In this document: positions 1-8,340 of the stretch, one piece after another
How positions within the stretch are numbered: the first letter of the stretch is position 1
How the letters are laid out: each line of letters starts with the position of its first letter
From: Trinickia acidisoli
GTDB lineage: Bacteria > Pseudomonadota > Gammaproteobacteria > Burkholderiales > Burkholderiaceae
Length of the DNA: 64,000 bases
Reading direction: 5' to 3'
Assembly (NCBI RefSeq): GCF_017315725.1
Contig: NZ_JAFLRG010000001.1
Location: 2,604,001-2,668,000, forward strand
Notes under the pieces: generated by a model
Seen by the model: only the letters and a program-made list of their open reading frames with translations
Database searches by the model: none
Told to the model about the DNA's origin: nothing
Translations under genes and position numbers: made by a program

Positions 1-677
1 ATAAGTCCTATGAGATCGAAGCGGAGCTCGAGGCGCGCGGCAAGGAGAAGCTGCTCGAGCTCGTACGCAGCATCAAGCCGAGCCACGTCGATTGCTTCTA
101 CGTGCGTCAGCCCGAGGCGCTCGGGCTAGGCCATGCCGTGCTGTGCGCGGAGAAGCTCGTCGGCGACAATCCGTTCGCGGTCATCCTCGCGGACGACTTG
201 CTCTATGCCGAGCCGCCCGTCATGAAGCAGATGATCGACGTCTTCGATCACTATCACAGCTCGGTGATCGGGGTCGAAGAGATTCCGCGGCAAGAGACGC
301 GTTCGTACGGCATCGTCGACGGCAAGGAGTGGGAAGACGCCATCATCAAGATGTCGGGCATCGTCGAAAAGCCGGCACCCGAAGTGGCGCCGTCGAACCT
401 CGGCGTCGTGGGCCGCTATGTGCTCAAGCCGCGCATCTTCGATCATCTGCGCGCGCTCAAGCCGGGCGCGGGCGGCGAGATTCAGCTCACGGACGGCATC
501 CAGTCGCTGCTCGGCGACGAGCAAGTGCTCGCCTACAAGTATCACGGCACCCGTTTCGACTGCGGCAGCAAGCTCGGCTATCTGAAGGCGACCGTCGAGT
601 TCGCGCTGCGCCATGCGGAAGTGGCCGAAGACTTCGAGCACTATCTGCGCACGCGCGCGCCGGTGATGGATAGCTGA
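1..677 (+). CDS. galU: UTP-glucose-1-phosphate uridylyltransferase, 3' part
   Basis: Makes UDP-glucose from UTP and glucose-1-phosphate in the cytoplasm, for polysaccharide, LPS and trehalose synthesis. The reading frame is open from the window edge (first complete codon at 3) to TGA at 675-677, giving 225 residues of a protein that is usually about 290, so the N-terminal nucleotide-binding G-rich loop lies outside. Visible family segments are the substrate-binding stretch QPEALGLGHAVLCA, the acidic ILADDLL motif and GGEIQLTDGIQ near the C terminus. The first internal ATG is not the start, because homologous sequence continues upstream of it. Two hairpins follow the stop. Identification is firm; truncation is only due to the window boundary. 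Confidence 0.95.
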   Translation, partial: KSYEIEAELEARGKEKLLELVRSIKPSHVDCFYVRQPEALGLGHAVLCAEKLVGDNPFAVILADDLLYAEPPVMKQMIDVFDHYHSSVIGVEEIPRQETRSYGIVDGKEWEDAIIKMSGIVEKPAPEVAPSNLGVVGRYVLKPRIFDHLRALKPGAGGEIQLTDGIQSLLGDEQVLAYKYHGTRFDCGSKLGYLKATVEFALRHAEVAEDFEHYLRTRAPVMDS

Positions 678-689
678 CGAGGACGATAG

Positions 690-742
690 CCGACGCAGTC
701 CGTCTACCTCTGCGTCGGCACCGACGTATACGTCTACGTCGG
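690..742. terminator. Tandem hairpins after galU
   Basis: Two perfect hairpins lie back to back: 690-698 pairs with 710-718 (9 bp, 11-nt loop) and 721-728 pairs with 735-742 (8 bp, 6-nt loop). They sit between the galU stop and the end of the convergent remnant at 766. Neither is followed by a clear T run, so a bidirectional or Rho-assisted end is the likeliest role. Confidence 0.45.
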
Positions 743-765
743 CTCCGTTGCGCGCGATCGTCGAA

Positions 766-967
766 TCAGAAGCGGTAGGTCACACCCACCTTCACGCTCG
801 GGTAGACGCGGTAGCGATCGATCTTGCTCTGTAGTTGCTGCTCTTCGGCGTCGACGTTCGCTTGGCCGGCTTCGGCCACGATCGCCGGCGGCACGTCGAA
901 GTCCAGATGCGGGCGAACCTGCCGCCAGGACGAAACCCGCGGCAACGGCGCCAATCCAATTCTTCAT
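766..967 (-). pseudogene. Remnant of an exported outer-membrane protein, frameshifted
   Basis: An ATG at 967, with AGAGGA nine bases upstream, opens a good signal peptide (MKNWIGAVAAGFVLAAGS). In that frame the sequence soon becomes arginine-rich nonsense. The adjacent frame, open from about 913 to the stop at 766-768, gives a plausible mature segment ending in VGVTYRF, the aromatic C-terminal strand signature of outer-membrane beta-barrels. A one-base shift near 905-915 would join them, but even the joined product would be only about 66 residues. The gene therefore seems to have lost its middle as well as its frame. A short intact exported protein with a sequencing error is the alternative. 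Confidence 0.5.
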
Positions 968-1340
968 TGTCTAATGTCCTCTTGTCGATCGGGGCCGAGC
1001 GTCCGTTTCGCGACGAGAACGAAACGGCTACCCGGTTGCGCACACGTTTGCGCAGTCGCGCATGCTCGCGGTCGATTCGCTACCAACCCGCGCGGCGGCG
1101 CGCACGTGCACAGGCAGGTCTGCGACATGCGCGGCGCGCACTTGAGCCGTGCGTGCGAAACATTCGAACCGGCGCTTAAGCCTCATCGGATCGAGCGCGT
1201 TGGTCGGACGAAACCACCGCGCTGGATGGGGACTCGGAGGGAAGAGAATGGCGCCGTGCATCGACCGACCAAGCAGCGGTCGAGCATGCGCCGTGCCGCG
1301 GTAGCGGCGTGGCTTATCGAGGGGGCTTAATAGACGTGGC
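968..1340. other. Gene-free stretch of 373 bp
   Basis: Open frames here are overlapping and arginine/cysteine rich, have no convincing ribosome site and look like chance ORFs of GC-rich DNA. It should hold the promoter of the minus-strand remnant and the downstream end of the tusA-like gene. I see no clear hairpin or repeat in it. Confidence 0.5.
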
Positions 1341-1568
1341 TTAGCGGCGACGCATCAGAAAGACGAACGTCTTGTCTTGCGTCGAGCTTTCGACGATTTC
1401 GTTGCCCGTTTGCTTGGCGAACGCGGCAAAATCGCGCTGCGAGCCTGGATCCGTCGCCAGCACTTTCAGAATCTGGCCGCTTTGCATATCGGCCAGCGCC
1501 TTCTTCGCTCGCAGAATCGGCAGCGGACAGTTCAATCCGCGTGCATCGACTTCCTTATGAATGTCCAT
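1341..1568 (-). CDS. TusA/SirA-family sulfur carrier protein
   Basis: A 75-residue protein of the TusA/YedF/SirA family, small cytoplasmic carriers that hold sulfur as a cysteine persulfide for tRNA thiolation or other sulfur transfers. The family signature CPLPILRAKKAL lies near residue 14, with the carrier cysteine in CPxP, and the total length is normal. The start at 1568 (MDIHKEVDARG) is chosen because AGGAAGG lies ten bases upstream and homologues begin here; an upstream in-frame start would add 17 low-complexity residues. It stands alone, divergent from the large gene at 1904. Whether it is TusA itself or a paralogue cannot be settled without its partner genes. Confidence 0.88.
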   Translation of the reverse strand: MDIHKEVDARGLNCPLPILRAKKALADMQSGQILKVLATDPGSQRDFAAFAKQTGNEIVESSTQDKTFVFLMRRR

Positions 1569-1756
1569 CGGCAATTGGCCTTCCTGTGAAGCGCCCGGCC
1601 GGCCGTCGACGTCTCGCATTCGAAAACGCGGCGCCGCTCGACCACTTCGAGCGCAAAGAAACGAATTTTACCGCAGCGCGCCGACCGCCCTCCTCCCGCC
1701 ACGCACGCAATACGGACATTGACTAGTCGCCGCACAGAAAATGCGCGTTCGATTCT

Positions 1757-1777
1757 GGTTGCACTACGAGTGCAACC
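1757..1777. promoter_or_regulatory. 21-bp perfect palindrome, candidate operator
   Basis: GGTTGCACT, a 3-base spacer, then AGTGCAACC: a perfect 9-bp inverted repeat in the intergenic region between divergent tusA-like and hrpK-like genes. A second, shorter palindrome (CGCCGA/TCGGCG) follows at 1787-1799. The position about 130 bp before the hrpK-like start, and the lack of a T run, fit a dimeric regulator site better than a terminator. Confidence 0.45.
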
Positions 1778-1903
1778 TCACCTCACGCCGAATCGGCGAT
1801 GAATACTTCATGAACTTGCGCTTTCGGTAAGCCGACAGAAATCTCACGGCCCGGCCCGGCTCGTCGAATGGCTCCGTCAAACGCCATGCTCGTGGAGTAT
1901 CCC

Positions 1904-4900
1904 ATGCAAAGAATCGAACTTGCCGACGGCGGCTTTGCGCCGCTGCAGCCGGTCACGTCCCCGCAAACGCCACCGCCACCGGCCAAGCCTGCGTCGGCCG
2001 GTACGGCGAGCGATAAGACGGCGCCGGCAACCTCGGCCGCATCGCCCCCATCGCCCAAGGCTCCCGCAATCGCCCCGCTGCCGTCGAACGATGCGACGTC
2101 CGACAACCAAGTCACGGTTCAGCCCGGCGATACGATTTGGTCCATCTATCAGCAACTGGGCCTATTCGCGAACGCGACCAACCCCAATACGACCGTCGCG
2201 AAAAACTTGCCCGCAACGCCGTGGCTGGATCCGAGCGCATTCGGCAATCGCCCTGCCAATCCGGCGAACGCGGTCAACGACATCCAGCCAGGTTCGACGG
2301 TCACCGTGCTCGACGGCAAGCGGCTCGACTTCCTCTCCGCGGAACGCACCGCATTGCAAAACTACGATTCGATACGCGGGCCCCTGCTGAAGCTGTACAC
2401 CCCGGAGGACCGCGAAGCGGCGTTCGATGCCGTCGTGGCGCCCGTGCAAAGCGAAATCGAGTATGCGACGCTCGGCACGCCGGCGCCCACGCAAGCCGAT
2501 CTCAATCGGATCGCCGGCATCATCGAGCAGCGCGCGCCCAACGATTCTCAATTCGCAAGCGCAGTCGCCACGGCAGTCGACAATGTGAATGCGGAACTCA
2601 CAACGTGGGGACGCACGCCCGATCAACTCGGGCAGATCATCAGCGATGCGAAGTCGGGCAACGTGCAGCAGTTGACGGCCGACATGCAGAAACAACTGGT
2701 GGGCGTGGGCCAAGCAACGCTCAGCAGCACGGGCGGCGACGCGGCACAAGCGGACACGGCGATCCGCGGACGGGTCGGCGTCTATGTCACTTATCTCGGC
2801 ACGCAGAACGCGTCGCTCGTCACGAAGGCCATGAATGCCGCCGAGCAGCAGCTTCTCGTGAGCGAACCCGAGCAACGCATTGTCAGCGCCTATAACAACG
2901 CCTACGCCAAAGGCGGCAACAACGCCGCGGCGACTGCGGCGGCAGCCGCCGCCCATCAACTGCGCGTCGAGCTGGACCCGAGCACGAAGCTGCCGGCGAG
3001 CGTCGCGCAAATCGCGGCTTCCCCGCAGGTGCAGGACATCATGCGCAAGATCACCAGCGCGATCGGCGATGAGCTGCATCAATATGGCAAGAACACGACC
3101 TCGCTGGGCAAAACAGTGATCGATTTTTCGTTTGCGATGCAGAGCACGTTCGACAGCGACAATCCCTCGCTCGGTATGTCGGAGGGCAAAAACACCGTCG
3201 ACAAGATGGCCGGCTACTTGATAGACGCGATCGACAAGGGCGATTCAATGCCCGGCGACACGATGGTCGAGCACGGCTCGCTGCTCGTCGATTGGCTCGT
3301 GGATGGCCTAGGGATGGACGGCAGCGCGGCGCTGCCCGCCGCGCTCGCGGCACAAGGCAACGCCACCGGCAACGTGCTCTTCGCGAAAGCCGGCGACGCG
3401 GCGCTGGCCGGCGGCATCGATGCCTACACCGGCACGAATCTGCAGCCGCTGCAAACGAAGGCGGCGAAGGCGTTCGTACCGGTCGTGCTGGGCCCGACCG
3501 AATGGGGCGGCTTGCAAAACGCGAACCAAAAGAATACGACCGTACAAGCGCTTGAAAAGGGACCCCTCGCCGGTGACCTGACCGATATCGCCAACAGCCA
3601 GGCGAAGGCCCTTCAGTACTACGCCAAGTTCGAGGGCGTGTTGAGCCGCTATGGCAAAGCCCTCAGCGGCCAAGGTTTCGACTCTCCGATCGGCCTCAAT
3701 AGCTGGTGGACGTCCAATTCGAACAGCGTGACGAGCACGGTCGACTCGTTCGCCAAAGCCGCGGGCTTCGACACGGCGAAAACCCAGGCATCGCAGGTTC
3801 CGATCACACAGTTCTGGTGGCAGTCGCGCGTAGCCACGGGCTCGGTCAAATTCTTCTCGCAACAATTGGCTAAGTCGGGGTTGCCGAGTTCGGCGACGCC
3901 CAACGACCCATCGGCTGTGCTGAGCGAGGCTGAGTCGGAGGCGTCGAGTTCGGAGGCGTCCAGCAGCGGATCGAGCCTGCTGAACACCCTATTCGGCACG
4001 GCCGAGACGGGGGGAGCCGGCCTCGTGCCGCGCGCCGTGTCCGGCTTCATGGCGGGGCTTTTTTACGGCAACTCCCTCGTGGCCGCGAGCGCGGCGCAGC
4101 AGTCGACCGGAAGCAAGTGGGCGGCCAGACTCTCGACGTACGACAACGACGGCTTCGCCGCGCTCTACAGCATATTCAGCGTCTCGCAGTTGATGAATTT
4201 CGTCGCGCCCAGTTGGAAGTCGAGCCTGTTCGGTTTGACGGCCACCCACGCGGCCGCGACGCCCCAGCGCAGAATACTCGAAGCGGCGCTCGAAAAGGTG
4301 ATGGCATCGAGCATGTCCGACGCGGGCAAGCAAATGACGTCAGCGGCCCTCAAGACGGCACTGAGCGGCACCGGCGACCTGGCCGGTGCTGCCGTCGCAT
4401 GGTTGGGGCTCATCCCGCAGATCATGAACGACAGCACGACCAACCCCGCGCACGACGTTGCTTACGGACTGGCCGGCACGGCAGACCTGGGCACCTACTT
4501 CGCGCGCTCGATGATCCAAGGGGCCGGCACGACCGGCCTCGACGACATCGCCGGCGCAACGTTCGCGAACCTGACGGCCGACGGCTGGACCGGCGCGGGC
4601 TTCGTCATCAACATCGGCGCCGCGAGCATCCAGTTTCTCGCGAACCAGGACGACATCGTTCATCAAGGCGATTCGGTGACGAAGTATCTCGAGGTGCAGG
4701 GCGTGCCATCCAATCTCGCCGAGCCATTCGCGCGGCATATGATGAACGGCACGCTCGGCGCAACGAGCGCAGGGCCCGCCATAACCGCTTATTTTCGCGC
4801 GAAAGGCAAGACGAACGCCGACATGATCGACTGGATGAAGACGGTCAAGAACGGCAGTGTCGCGGACTACATCGCCACCTACTTCAAAGAGCTCGACATC

Positions 4901-5023
4901 TATCATCACGACAAGAACGGCAATGCCGAACTCACGCCGGACCAGATCGCCGGCATCGATGCGTTCTTGGACGACGACGTCGGCCCGAGTGGCTTTAAAG
5001 CGGGCGCGCAGGTCCACCCGTGA
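1904..5023 (+). CDS. Large HrpK-like putative type III translocator/effector
   Basis: A 1039-residue protein. The start at 1904 is preferred over an upstream ATG because GTGGAG lies six bases before it. The N-terminal 65 residues are proline/alanine rich and disordered, as in type III secretion signals. A LysM-like segment (VTVQPGDTIWSIYQQLG) starts at residue 70. The middle is alanine-rich and helical, with a serine-rich linker near 690 and short hydrophobic segments (around 712, and LAGAAVAWLGLIPQIM near 830). The C-terminal 200 residues resemble the HrpK domain as I recall it and end with an EF-hand-like loop, DKNGNAELTPDQ, near residue 1003. HrpK proteins are pore/translocator components of Hrp1-type T3SS, and such a system lies 36 kb away. 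The function is inferred; a cell-envelope protein is possible. Confidence 0.55.
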   Translation: MQRIELADGGFAPLQPVTSPQTPPPPAKPASAGTASDKTAPATSAASPPSPKAPAIAPLPSNDATSDNQVTVQPGDTIWSIYQQLGLFANATNPNTTVAKNLPATPWLDPSAFGNRPANPANAVNDIQPGSTVTVLDGKRLDFLSAERTALQNYDSIRGPLLKLYTPEDREAAFDAVVAPVQSEIEYATLGTPAPTQADLNRIAGIIEQRAPNDSQFASAVATAVDNVNAELTTWGRTPDQLGQIISDAKSGNVQQLTADMQKQLVGVGQATLSSTGGDAAQADTAIRGRVGVYVTYLGTQNASLVTKAMNAAEQQLLVSEPEQRIVSAYNNAYAKGGNNAAATAAAAAAHQLRVELDPSTKLPASVAQIAASPQVQDIMRKITSAIGDELHQYGKNTTSLGKTVIDFSFAMQSTFDSDNPSLGMSEGKNTVDKMAGYLIDAIDKGDSMPGDTMVEHGSLLVDWLVDGLGMDGSAALPAALAAQGNATGNVLFAKAGDAALAGGIDAYTGTNLQPLQTKAAKAFVPVVLGPTEWGGLQNANQKNTTVQALEKGPLAGDLTDIANSQAKALQYYAKFEGVLSRYGKALSGQGFDSPIGLNSWWTSNSNSVTSTVDSFAKAAGFDTAKTQASQVPITQFWWQSRVATGSVKFFSQQLAKSGLPSSATPNDPSAVLSEAESEASSSEASSSGSSLLNTLFGTAETGGAGLVPRAVSGFMAGLFYGNSLVAASAAQQSTGSKWAARLSTYDNDGFAALYSIFSVSQLMNFVAPSWKSSLFGLTATHAAATPQRRILEAALEKVMASSMSDAGKQMTSAALKTALSGTGDLAGAAVAWLGLIPQIMNDSTTNPAHDVAYGLAGTADLGTYFARSMIQGAGTTGLDDIAGATFANLTADGWTGAGFVINIGAASIQFLANQDDIVHQGDSVTKYLEVQGVPSNLAEPFARHMMNGTLGATSAGPAITAYFRAKGKTNADMIDWMKTVKNGSVADYIATYFKELDIYHHDKNGNAELTPDQIAGIDAFLDDDVGPSGFKAGAQVHP

Positions 5024-5056
5024 GCTCATGCGTTCGCTGGCTACGATAACGCGCGA

Positions 5057-5080
5057 AGCCGGTCGAGCGTGCGACCGGCT
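5057..5080. terminator. Bidirectional hairpin between convergent genes
   Basis: A perfect 9-bp stem, AGCCGGTCG (5057-5065) with CGACCGGCT (5072-5080), and a 6-nt loop. It sits between the stop of the hrpK-like gene (5023) and the stop of the convergent oxidoreductase (5097). No long T run is present on either side. Confidence 0.5.
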
Positions 5081-5096
5081 CCGCACGTGCCAACAC

Positions 5097-6152
5097 CTAC
5101 AGCGTCACCGGCAATCCGCTCGTGCACGCCTCGCGCAGCGCCTTGCCGATGCGCGTCGCCTCGAGCGCATCGGCCAACGTCGCCCCGACCGCCGTCGCGG
5201 GCGATGCGCCGGCCATGCGGGCCGCCACGGCCTGCACGAACGCTCGCGCCTCGTGCAGAAACGCGTCTTCGAAACGATCGAAGAACGTCGGCGTGCTTTC
5301 GCTGCGCACCCCGCCCGCCTCGTAGATCTCGACCCGATTCTTGCGCGGGTTGTGGCCGATCGTGAGCGCCCCGCCCGTGCCGATCACTTCGCTATGCGTG
5401 TCGTTGCCATGCGCCATCGTGCGCGAGGCATAGAAAACCGCAAGCCGCCCACCCTCGAATTCGACGACGCCCACGCCGTTGTCGACATCGCCAAACTCGC
5501 GCAACCCTTCATGCATGGCGATCGTGCCCGTCGCAAACGCGCGCGTGGCACGTGCACCGCCGAAGAACCAGCGCGCAACGTCGATGTCGTGCACGGTGCA
5601 ATCGAGAAAGATACCGCCCGAGGTCGGCGCGAAACGCACGAAGAAGCCGTCGGGATCGTTCTGGTCGGTCGTTTGCGAGCGCACCATGAACGGCCTGCCG
5701 ATCCTGCCCGCCGCCGCCTGTTCGTAGGCGTCGCGATAGCTCGGATCGAAGCGGCGCATGAAGCCGATCGTCGCCTCCAAATGCGGATACTCGCGCGCCA
5801 CGCCTAGCACGCGCTCGCATTCGGCCACGTCGAGCGAGAGCGGTTTTTCGCAGAAGACGTGCTTGCCCGCGCGCAATGCCTGGGCGATCTGCTCGGCATG
5901 CAGCGATGACGGCGTGACGAGCCAGAGCGCATCGAGCTCGCGATCGGCCAGCAATGCTTCGTAGTCCGAATAGAGCCGCGGCTCCGGCAATGTCTCGCGA
6001 GCCCATTCGAGTTCTTCGTCGACAGGGCTGCATGCCGCCGCCAACACCGCGCCCGGCACCCTGTACGCCAAATTCGTCGCATGCCGCTTGCCGAGGCGGC
6101 CCAATCCGGCGATGCCGATCCTGACCGGCCCGCGCTTTGCCATTGCAGTCAC
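5097..6152 (-). CDS. Gfo/Idh/MocA-family oxidoreductase, probable inositol dehydrogenase
   Basis: A 351-residue NAD(P)-dependent dehydrogenase. The N-terminal Rossmann fold shows IGIAGLGRLGKRHA (about residues 12-25). The catalytic lysine lies in the family EKP motif (GKHVFCEKPLSL, near residue 100), and the C-terminal sheet domain holds GGIFLDCTVHDIDVARW, which supplies the substrate-binding His/Asp. The GTG at 6152 is the start, since AAGGAG lies seven bases upstream; an ATG three codons later is less well spaced. It follows the iolG-like gene by 36 bp, and the two probably share one transcript with the RpiR regulator. The context suggests oxidation of a second inositol isomer (for example scyllo-inositol), but the substrate is not readable from sequence. 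Confidence 0.85.
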   Translation of the reverse strand: MTAMAKRGPVRIGIAGLGRLGKRHATNLAYRVPGAVLAAACSPVDEELEWARETLPEPRLYSDYEALLADRELDALWLVTPSSLHAEQIAQALRAGKHVFCEKPLSLDVAECERVLGVAREYPHLEATIGFMRRFDPSYRDAYEQAAAGRIGRPFMVRSQTTDQNDPDGFFVRFAPTSGGIFLDCTVHDIDVARWFFGGARATRAFATGTIAMHEGLREFGDVDNGVGVVEFEGGRLAVFYASRTMAHGNDTHSEVIGTGGALTIGHNPRKNRVEIYEAGGVRSESTPTFFDRFEDAFLHEARAFVQAVAARMAGASPATAVGATLADALEATRIGKALREACTSGLPVTL

Positions 6153-6188
6153 TGTCTCGCTCCTTGACGTTTATCCGCCAGACTCGCC

Positions 6189-7208
6189 CTACTCGCCCAA
6201 ACTGACGACCCGCCCTTCGTGCCATGAGCGCGTCGCGGCTTCGGCCAACTCGAGCGCCTTCACGCCGTCGGCGATCGTCGTGCGGATCGGCGCGTTCTGC
6301 GTCACGGCATCGAAGAAATGCGCGACCTCGCTCGCATAGGCGGCGCGATAGCGTTCGAGGAAGAACGCCTCGGGCAGATCGCTCGACACCGCGCCCGCGG
6401 TATAGGCGACGACTTCGGTCGGCCGCACGTTGCCCGCCTGCAACATACCGCCGCTGCCGAGCACTTCGAAGCGTTGGTCGTAGCCATAGGCGGCACGGCG
6501 CGAGGTGTTGATTTGGCACAGGCGTCCGCGCTTCGTGCGGATCGTGACGGCCGTCGAATCGATGTCGCCGGCATCGAGAATGGCCGGGTCCGTCAAGCAA
6601 CTGCCGCTCGCGTGGACGGTTTGCGCTTCGTCGTCGAGAATCCAGCGGAAGATGTCGAAGTCGTGTATCAGCATGTCCTTGAAGATGCCGCCCGAGCGGC
6701 GGATGTACTCCACGGGCGGCGCACCGGGATCGCGGCTCGTGACGACGAGCATCTCCGGCGTGCCGATCTCGCCCGCATCGAGCCGCGCCTTGACGGCGGC
6801 GAAGGTCGGATCGAAGCGACGCTGGAAGCCGATCATGCAGACGACGCCCGCAGCCTCGACGGCGCGCGCGCATGCCCGTGCGCGTTCGAGTGCGAGATCG
6901 ACAGGCTTCTCGCAGAAGATATGCTTGCCGGCGGCGGCCGAGCGTTCGATGAGATCGGCATGCGTATCGGTGCTCGAGCAGATCACGCTGGCGCCGACGG
7001 TTTTGTCGGCCAGCGCCACGTCGGCCTCGACCACCATCGCGCCGTACTGCGCCGCCAGCTCGGCGGCCGCAACGCGATCGACGTCGACGACGTACTTGAG
7101 CCGCGCGCCGGGATGGCGGGCGAGATTGCCCGCGTGAATGCGGCCGATGCGGCCCGCGCCGAATACGGCAACGTCGATCGCGCCGGTTTTGCTGTTATTG
7201 CTAGTCAT
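6189..7208 (-). CDS. iolG: Inositol 2-dehydrogenase
   Basis: Oxidises myo-inositol to 2-keto-myo-inositol with NAD, the first step of inositol catabolism. The protein is 339 residues of the Gfo/Idh/MocA family: nucleotide-binding VAVFGAGRIGRIHAGNLA at the N terminus, catalytic lysine in KHIFCEKPVDL, and the GGIFKDMLIHDFDIFRW segment that positions the substrate. The start at 7208 (MTSNNSK) is chosen for the CGGAGG box five bases upstream; it overlaps the end of the rpiR-type gene by 8 bp, indicating translational coupling. The genes for the following steps (iolE, iolD, iolB, iolC) are on the opposite strand from 11.6 kb, which supports the iolG call over other family members. Confidence 0.88.
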   Translation of the reverse strand: MTSNNSKTGAIDVAVFGAGRIGRIHAGNLARHPGARLKYVVDVDRVAAAELAAQYGAMVVEADVALADKTVGASVICSSTDTHADLIERSAAAGKHIFCEKPVDLALERARACARAVEAAGVVCMIGFQRRFDPTFAAVKARLDAGEIGTPEMLVVTSRDPGAPPVEYIRRSGGIFKDMLIHDFDIFRWILDDEAQTVHASGSCLTDPAILDAGDIDSTAVTIRTKRGRLCQINTSRRAAYGYDQRFEVLGSGGMLQAGNVRPTEVVAYTAGAVSSDLPEAFFLERYRAAYASEVAHFFDAVTQNAPIRTTIADGVKALELAEAATRSWHEGRVVSLGE

Positions 7209-8082
7209 CGTATCCTCCGGTGTCCTTGGATTCTTCAACGGTCAACTCGAGCCGGTACGCAAGCGCGACGAACAGCGCCTGGCACAGGCAAATCGTGCTG
7301 GTCAGCGCGCGAAACGCGAACGCGCTGCCTTCCTTGACGAACAATTGCGCGGTGGCGTACCGCGCGAGCGGCGACAGACGGCTGTCGGTGATGACGAGCG
7401 TCTGCGCTTGATGATGATGGGCGATGCGCAAGCAGTATTGCGTCTCGCGCCCGTACGGCTCGAAGCTGATGGCGATGACGACGTCGCCCTTCTTCACGCT
7501 GCGGATCTGCTCGCGGAACATGCCGCCGAAGCCCGAGATGAGATGGACGCGCTTGGCCGTGTGCTGCAAGGCATAGACGATGTAGCTCGCCACCGCGAAC
7601 GAGCGCCGCACGCCGATCACGTAGATGTTCTCCGCATGCTGGAGCATCGAGACGGCCGCCTCGAACTGCTCGTCGTCGAGCGTGGTTTCGAGCTCGTCGA
7701 GGCCGTTGCGGCAGGCTGCGACGAATTCACGGGCGACGTTGCCGCCCGACAAGCGTCCCGGCTTTTCGTCGATCAGCTTGCGAATGCGCTGCTTATAGGT
7801 CTGCCCCGACGGGCTCTGGCCGGCGTACGCCTGCTTGAACACCTCCTGCAGATCCGAAAACCCCGAGAACCCGAAGCGCTGCGCGAACCGCACGACGGCC
7901 GACGGATGCACGCCGCAACTGGCGGCGATGTCGCTCGTGCGATCCATCATCACGCTCGAACGATGCTGCTCGAGATACGACGCAACGCTCTTCAATTGCC
8001 GCGGCAGCGAATCGTAGGCGTCGGCGACGCGCTGCATGAGCTCGTCGACGCTCGGCAGCTCGTCGGTGGTGTCTTCCTGCAT
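7201..8082 (-). CDS. RpiR-family transcriptional regulator of the inositol cluster
   Basis: A 293-residue cytoplasmic regulator. An N-terminal helix-turn-helix of the RpiR type covers about residues 10-85 (SDIAASCGVHPSAVVRFAQRFG is the recognition region). The C-terminal SIS sugar-phosphate isomerase-like domain (about 125-265, with NIYVIGVRRSFAVASYIVYAL) would bind a phosphorylated pathway intermediate. The start at 8082 has AAGGAC about eight bases upstream. It is divergent from the transporter/iol operon, and the intergenic region carries inverted and direct repeats suited to its binding. In other proteobacteria RpiR-type regulators of iol genes are repressors released by an inositol metabolite; that mode is assumed here. 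Confidence 0.9.
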   Translation of the reverse strand: MQEDTTDELPSVDELMQRVADAYDSLPRQLKSVASYLEQHRSSVMMDRTSDIAASCGVHPSAVVRFAQRFGFSGFSDLQEVFKQAYAGQSPSGQTYKQRIRKLIDEKPGRLSGGNVAREFVAACRNGLDELETTLDDEQFEAAVSMLQHAENIYVIGVRRSFAVASYIVYALQHTAKRVHLISGFGGMFREQIRSVKKGDVVIAISFEPYGRETQYCLRIAHHHQAQTLVITDSRLSPLARYATAQLFVKEGSAFAFRALTSTICLCQALFVALAYRLELTVEESKDTGGYDD

Positions 8083-8199
8083 GGCTCTTGTCCTTTTTAA
8101 ACGGGTACGGGGCGCCGCTGCGCCGGCCGTCGCCGCAGGGCGCAACGGGGGCATCGGCAGCCCGTCCCGACGATGGCGATTATAGGCACGCCAGAATCA

Positions 8200-8271
8200 A
8201 AATGGAATGAATTTTCCATTTCTATTTGCAATGAAATTTTCTTTGCAATCACGAGCGACTTCGCCTACTCT
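8200..8271 (+). promoter_or_regulatory. Operator/promoter region of the inositol transport operon
   Basis: Within an AT-rich patch lie an inverted repeat AAATGGAA-N6-TTCCATTT (8200-8221), a GAAATTTTC half-palindrome (8233-8241) and two direct copies of TTTGCAAT (8225-8232 and 8242-8249, 17 bp apart). The second copy overlaps a possible -35 (TTGCAA, 8243-8248), 17 bp from a weak -10 (TACTCT, 8266-8271). An RpiR-type repressor sitting here would block this promoter. The hexamers are weak matches. Confidence 0.5.
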
Positions 8272-8340
8272 GTTTCGTGAGCGGCGCCGCCGGTCTTGTG
8301 CGTCGCTCCCAACGACATAACTTCGAATAGGTGGAGACAC

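Noticed and set aside
824..1330. Overlapping open frames in the galU-tusA interval
   Set aside because: Arginine/cysteine-rich translations, no ribosome sites and mutual overlap on both strands; typical chance frames in GC-rich DNA.
5116..6152. Long open frames antisense to the oxidoreductase, alaS, iolC and other genes
   Set aside because: They mirror strongly supported protein families on the other strand and encode Arg/Ala/His-rich sequence without homology; they are products of GC-rich codon use.
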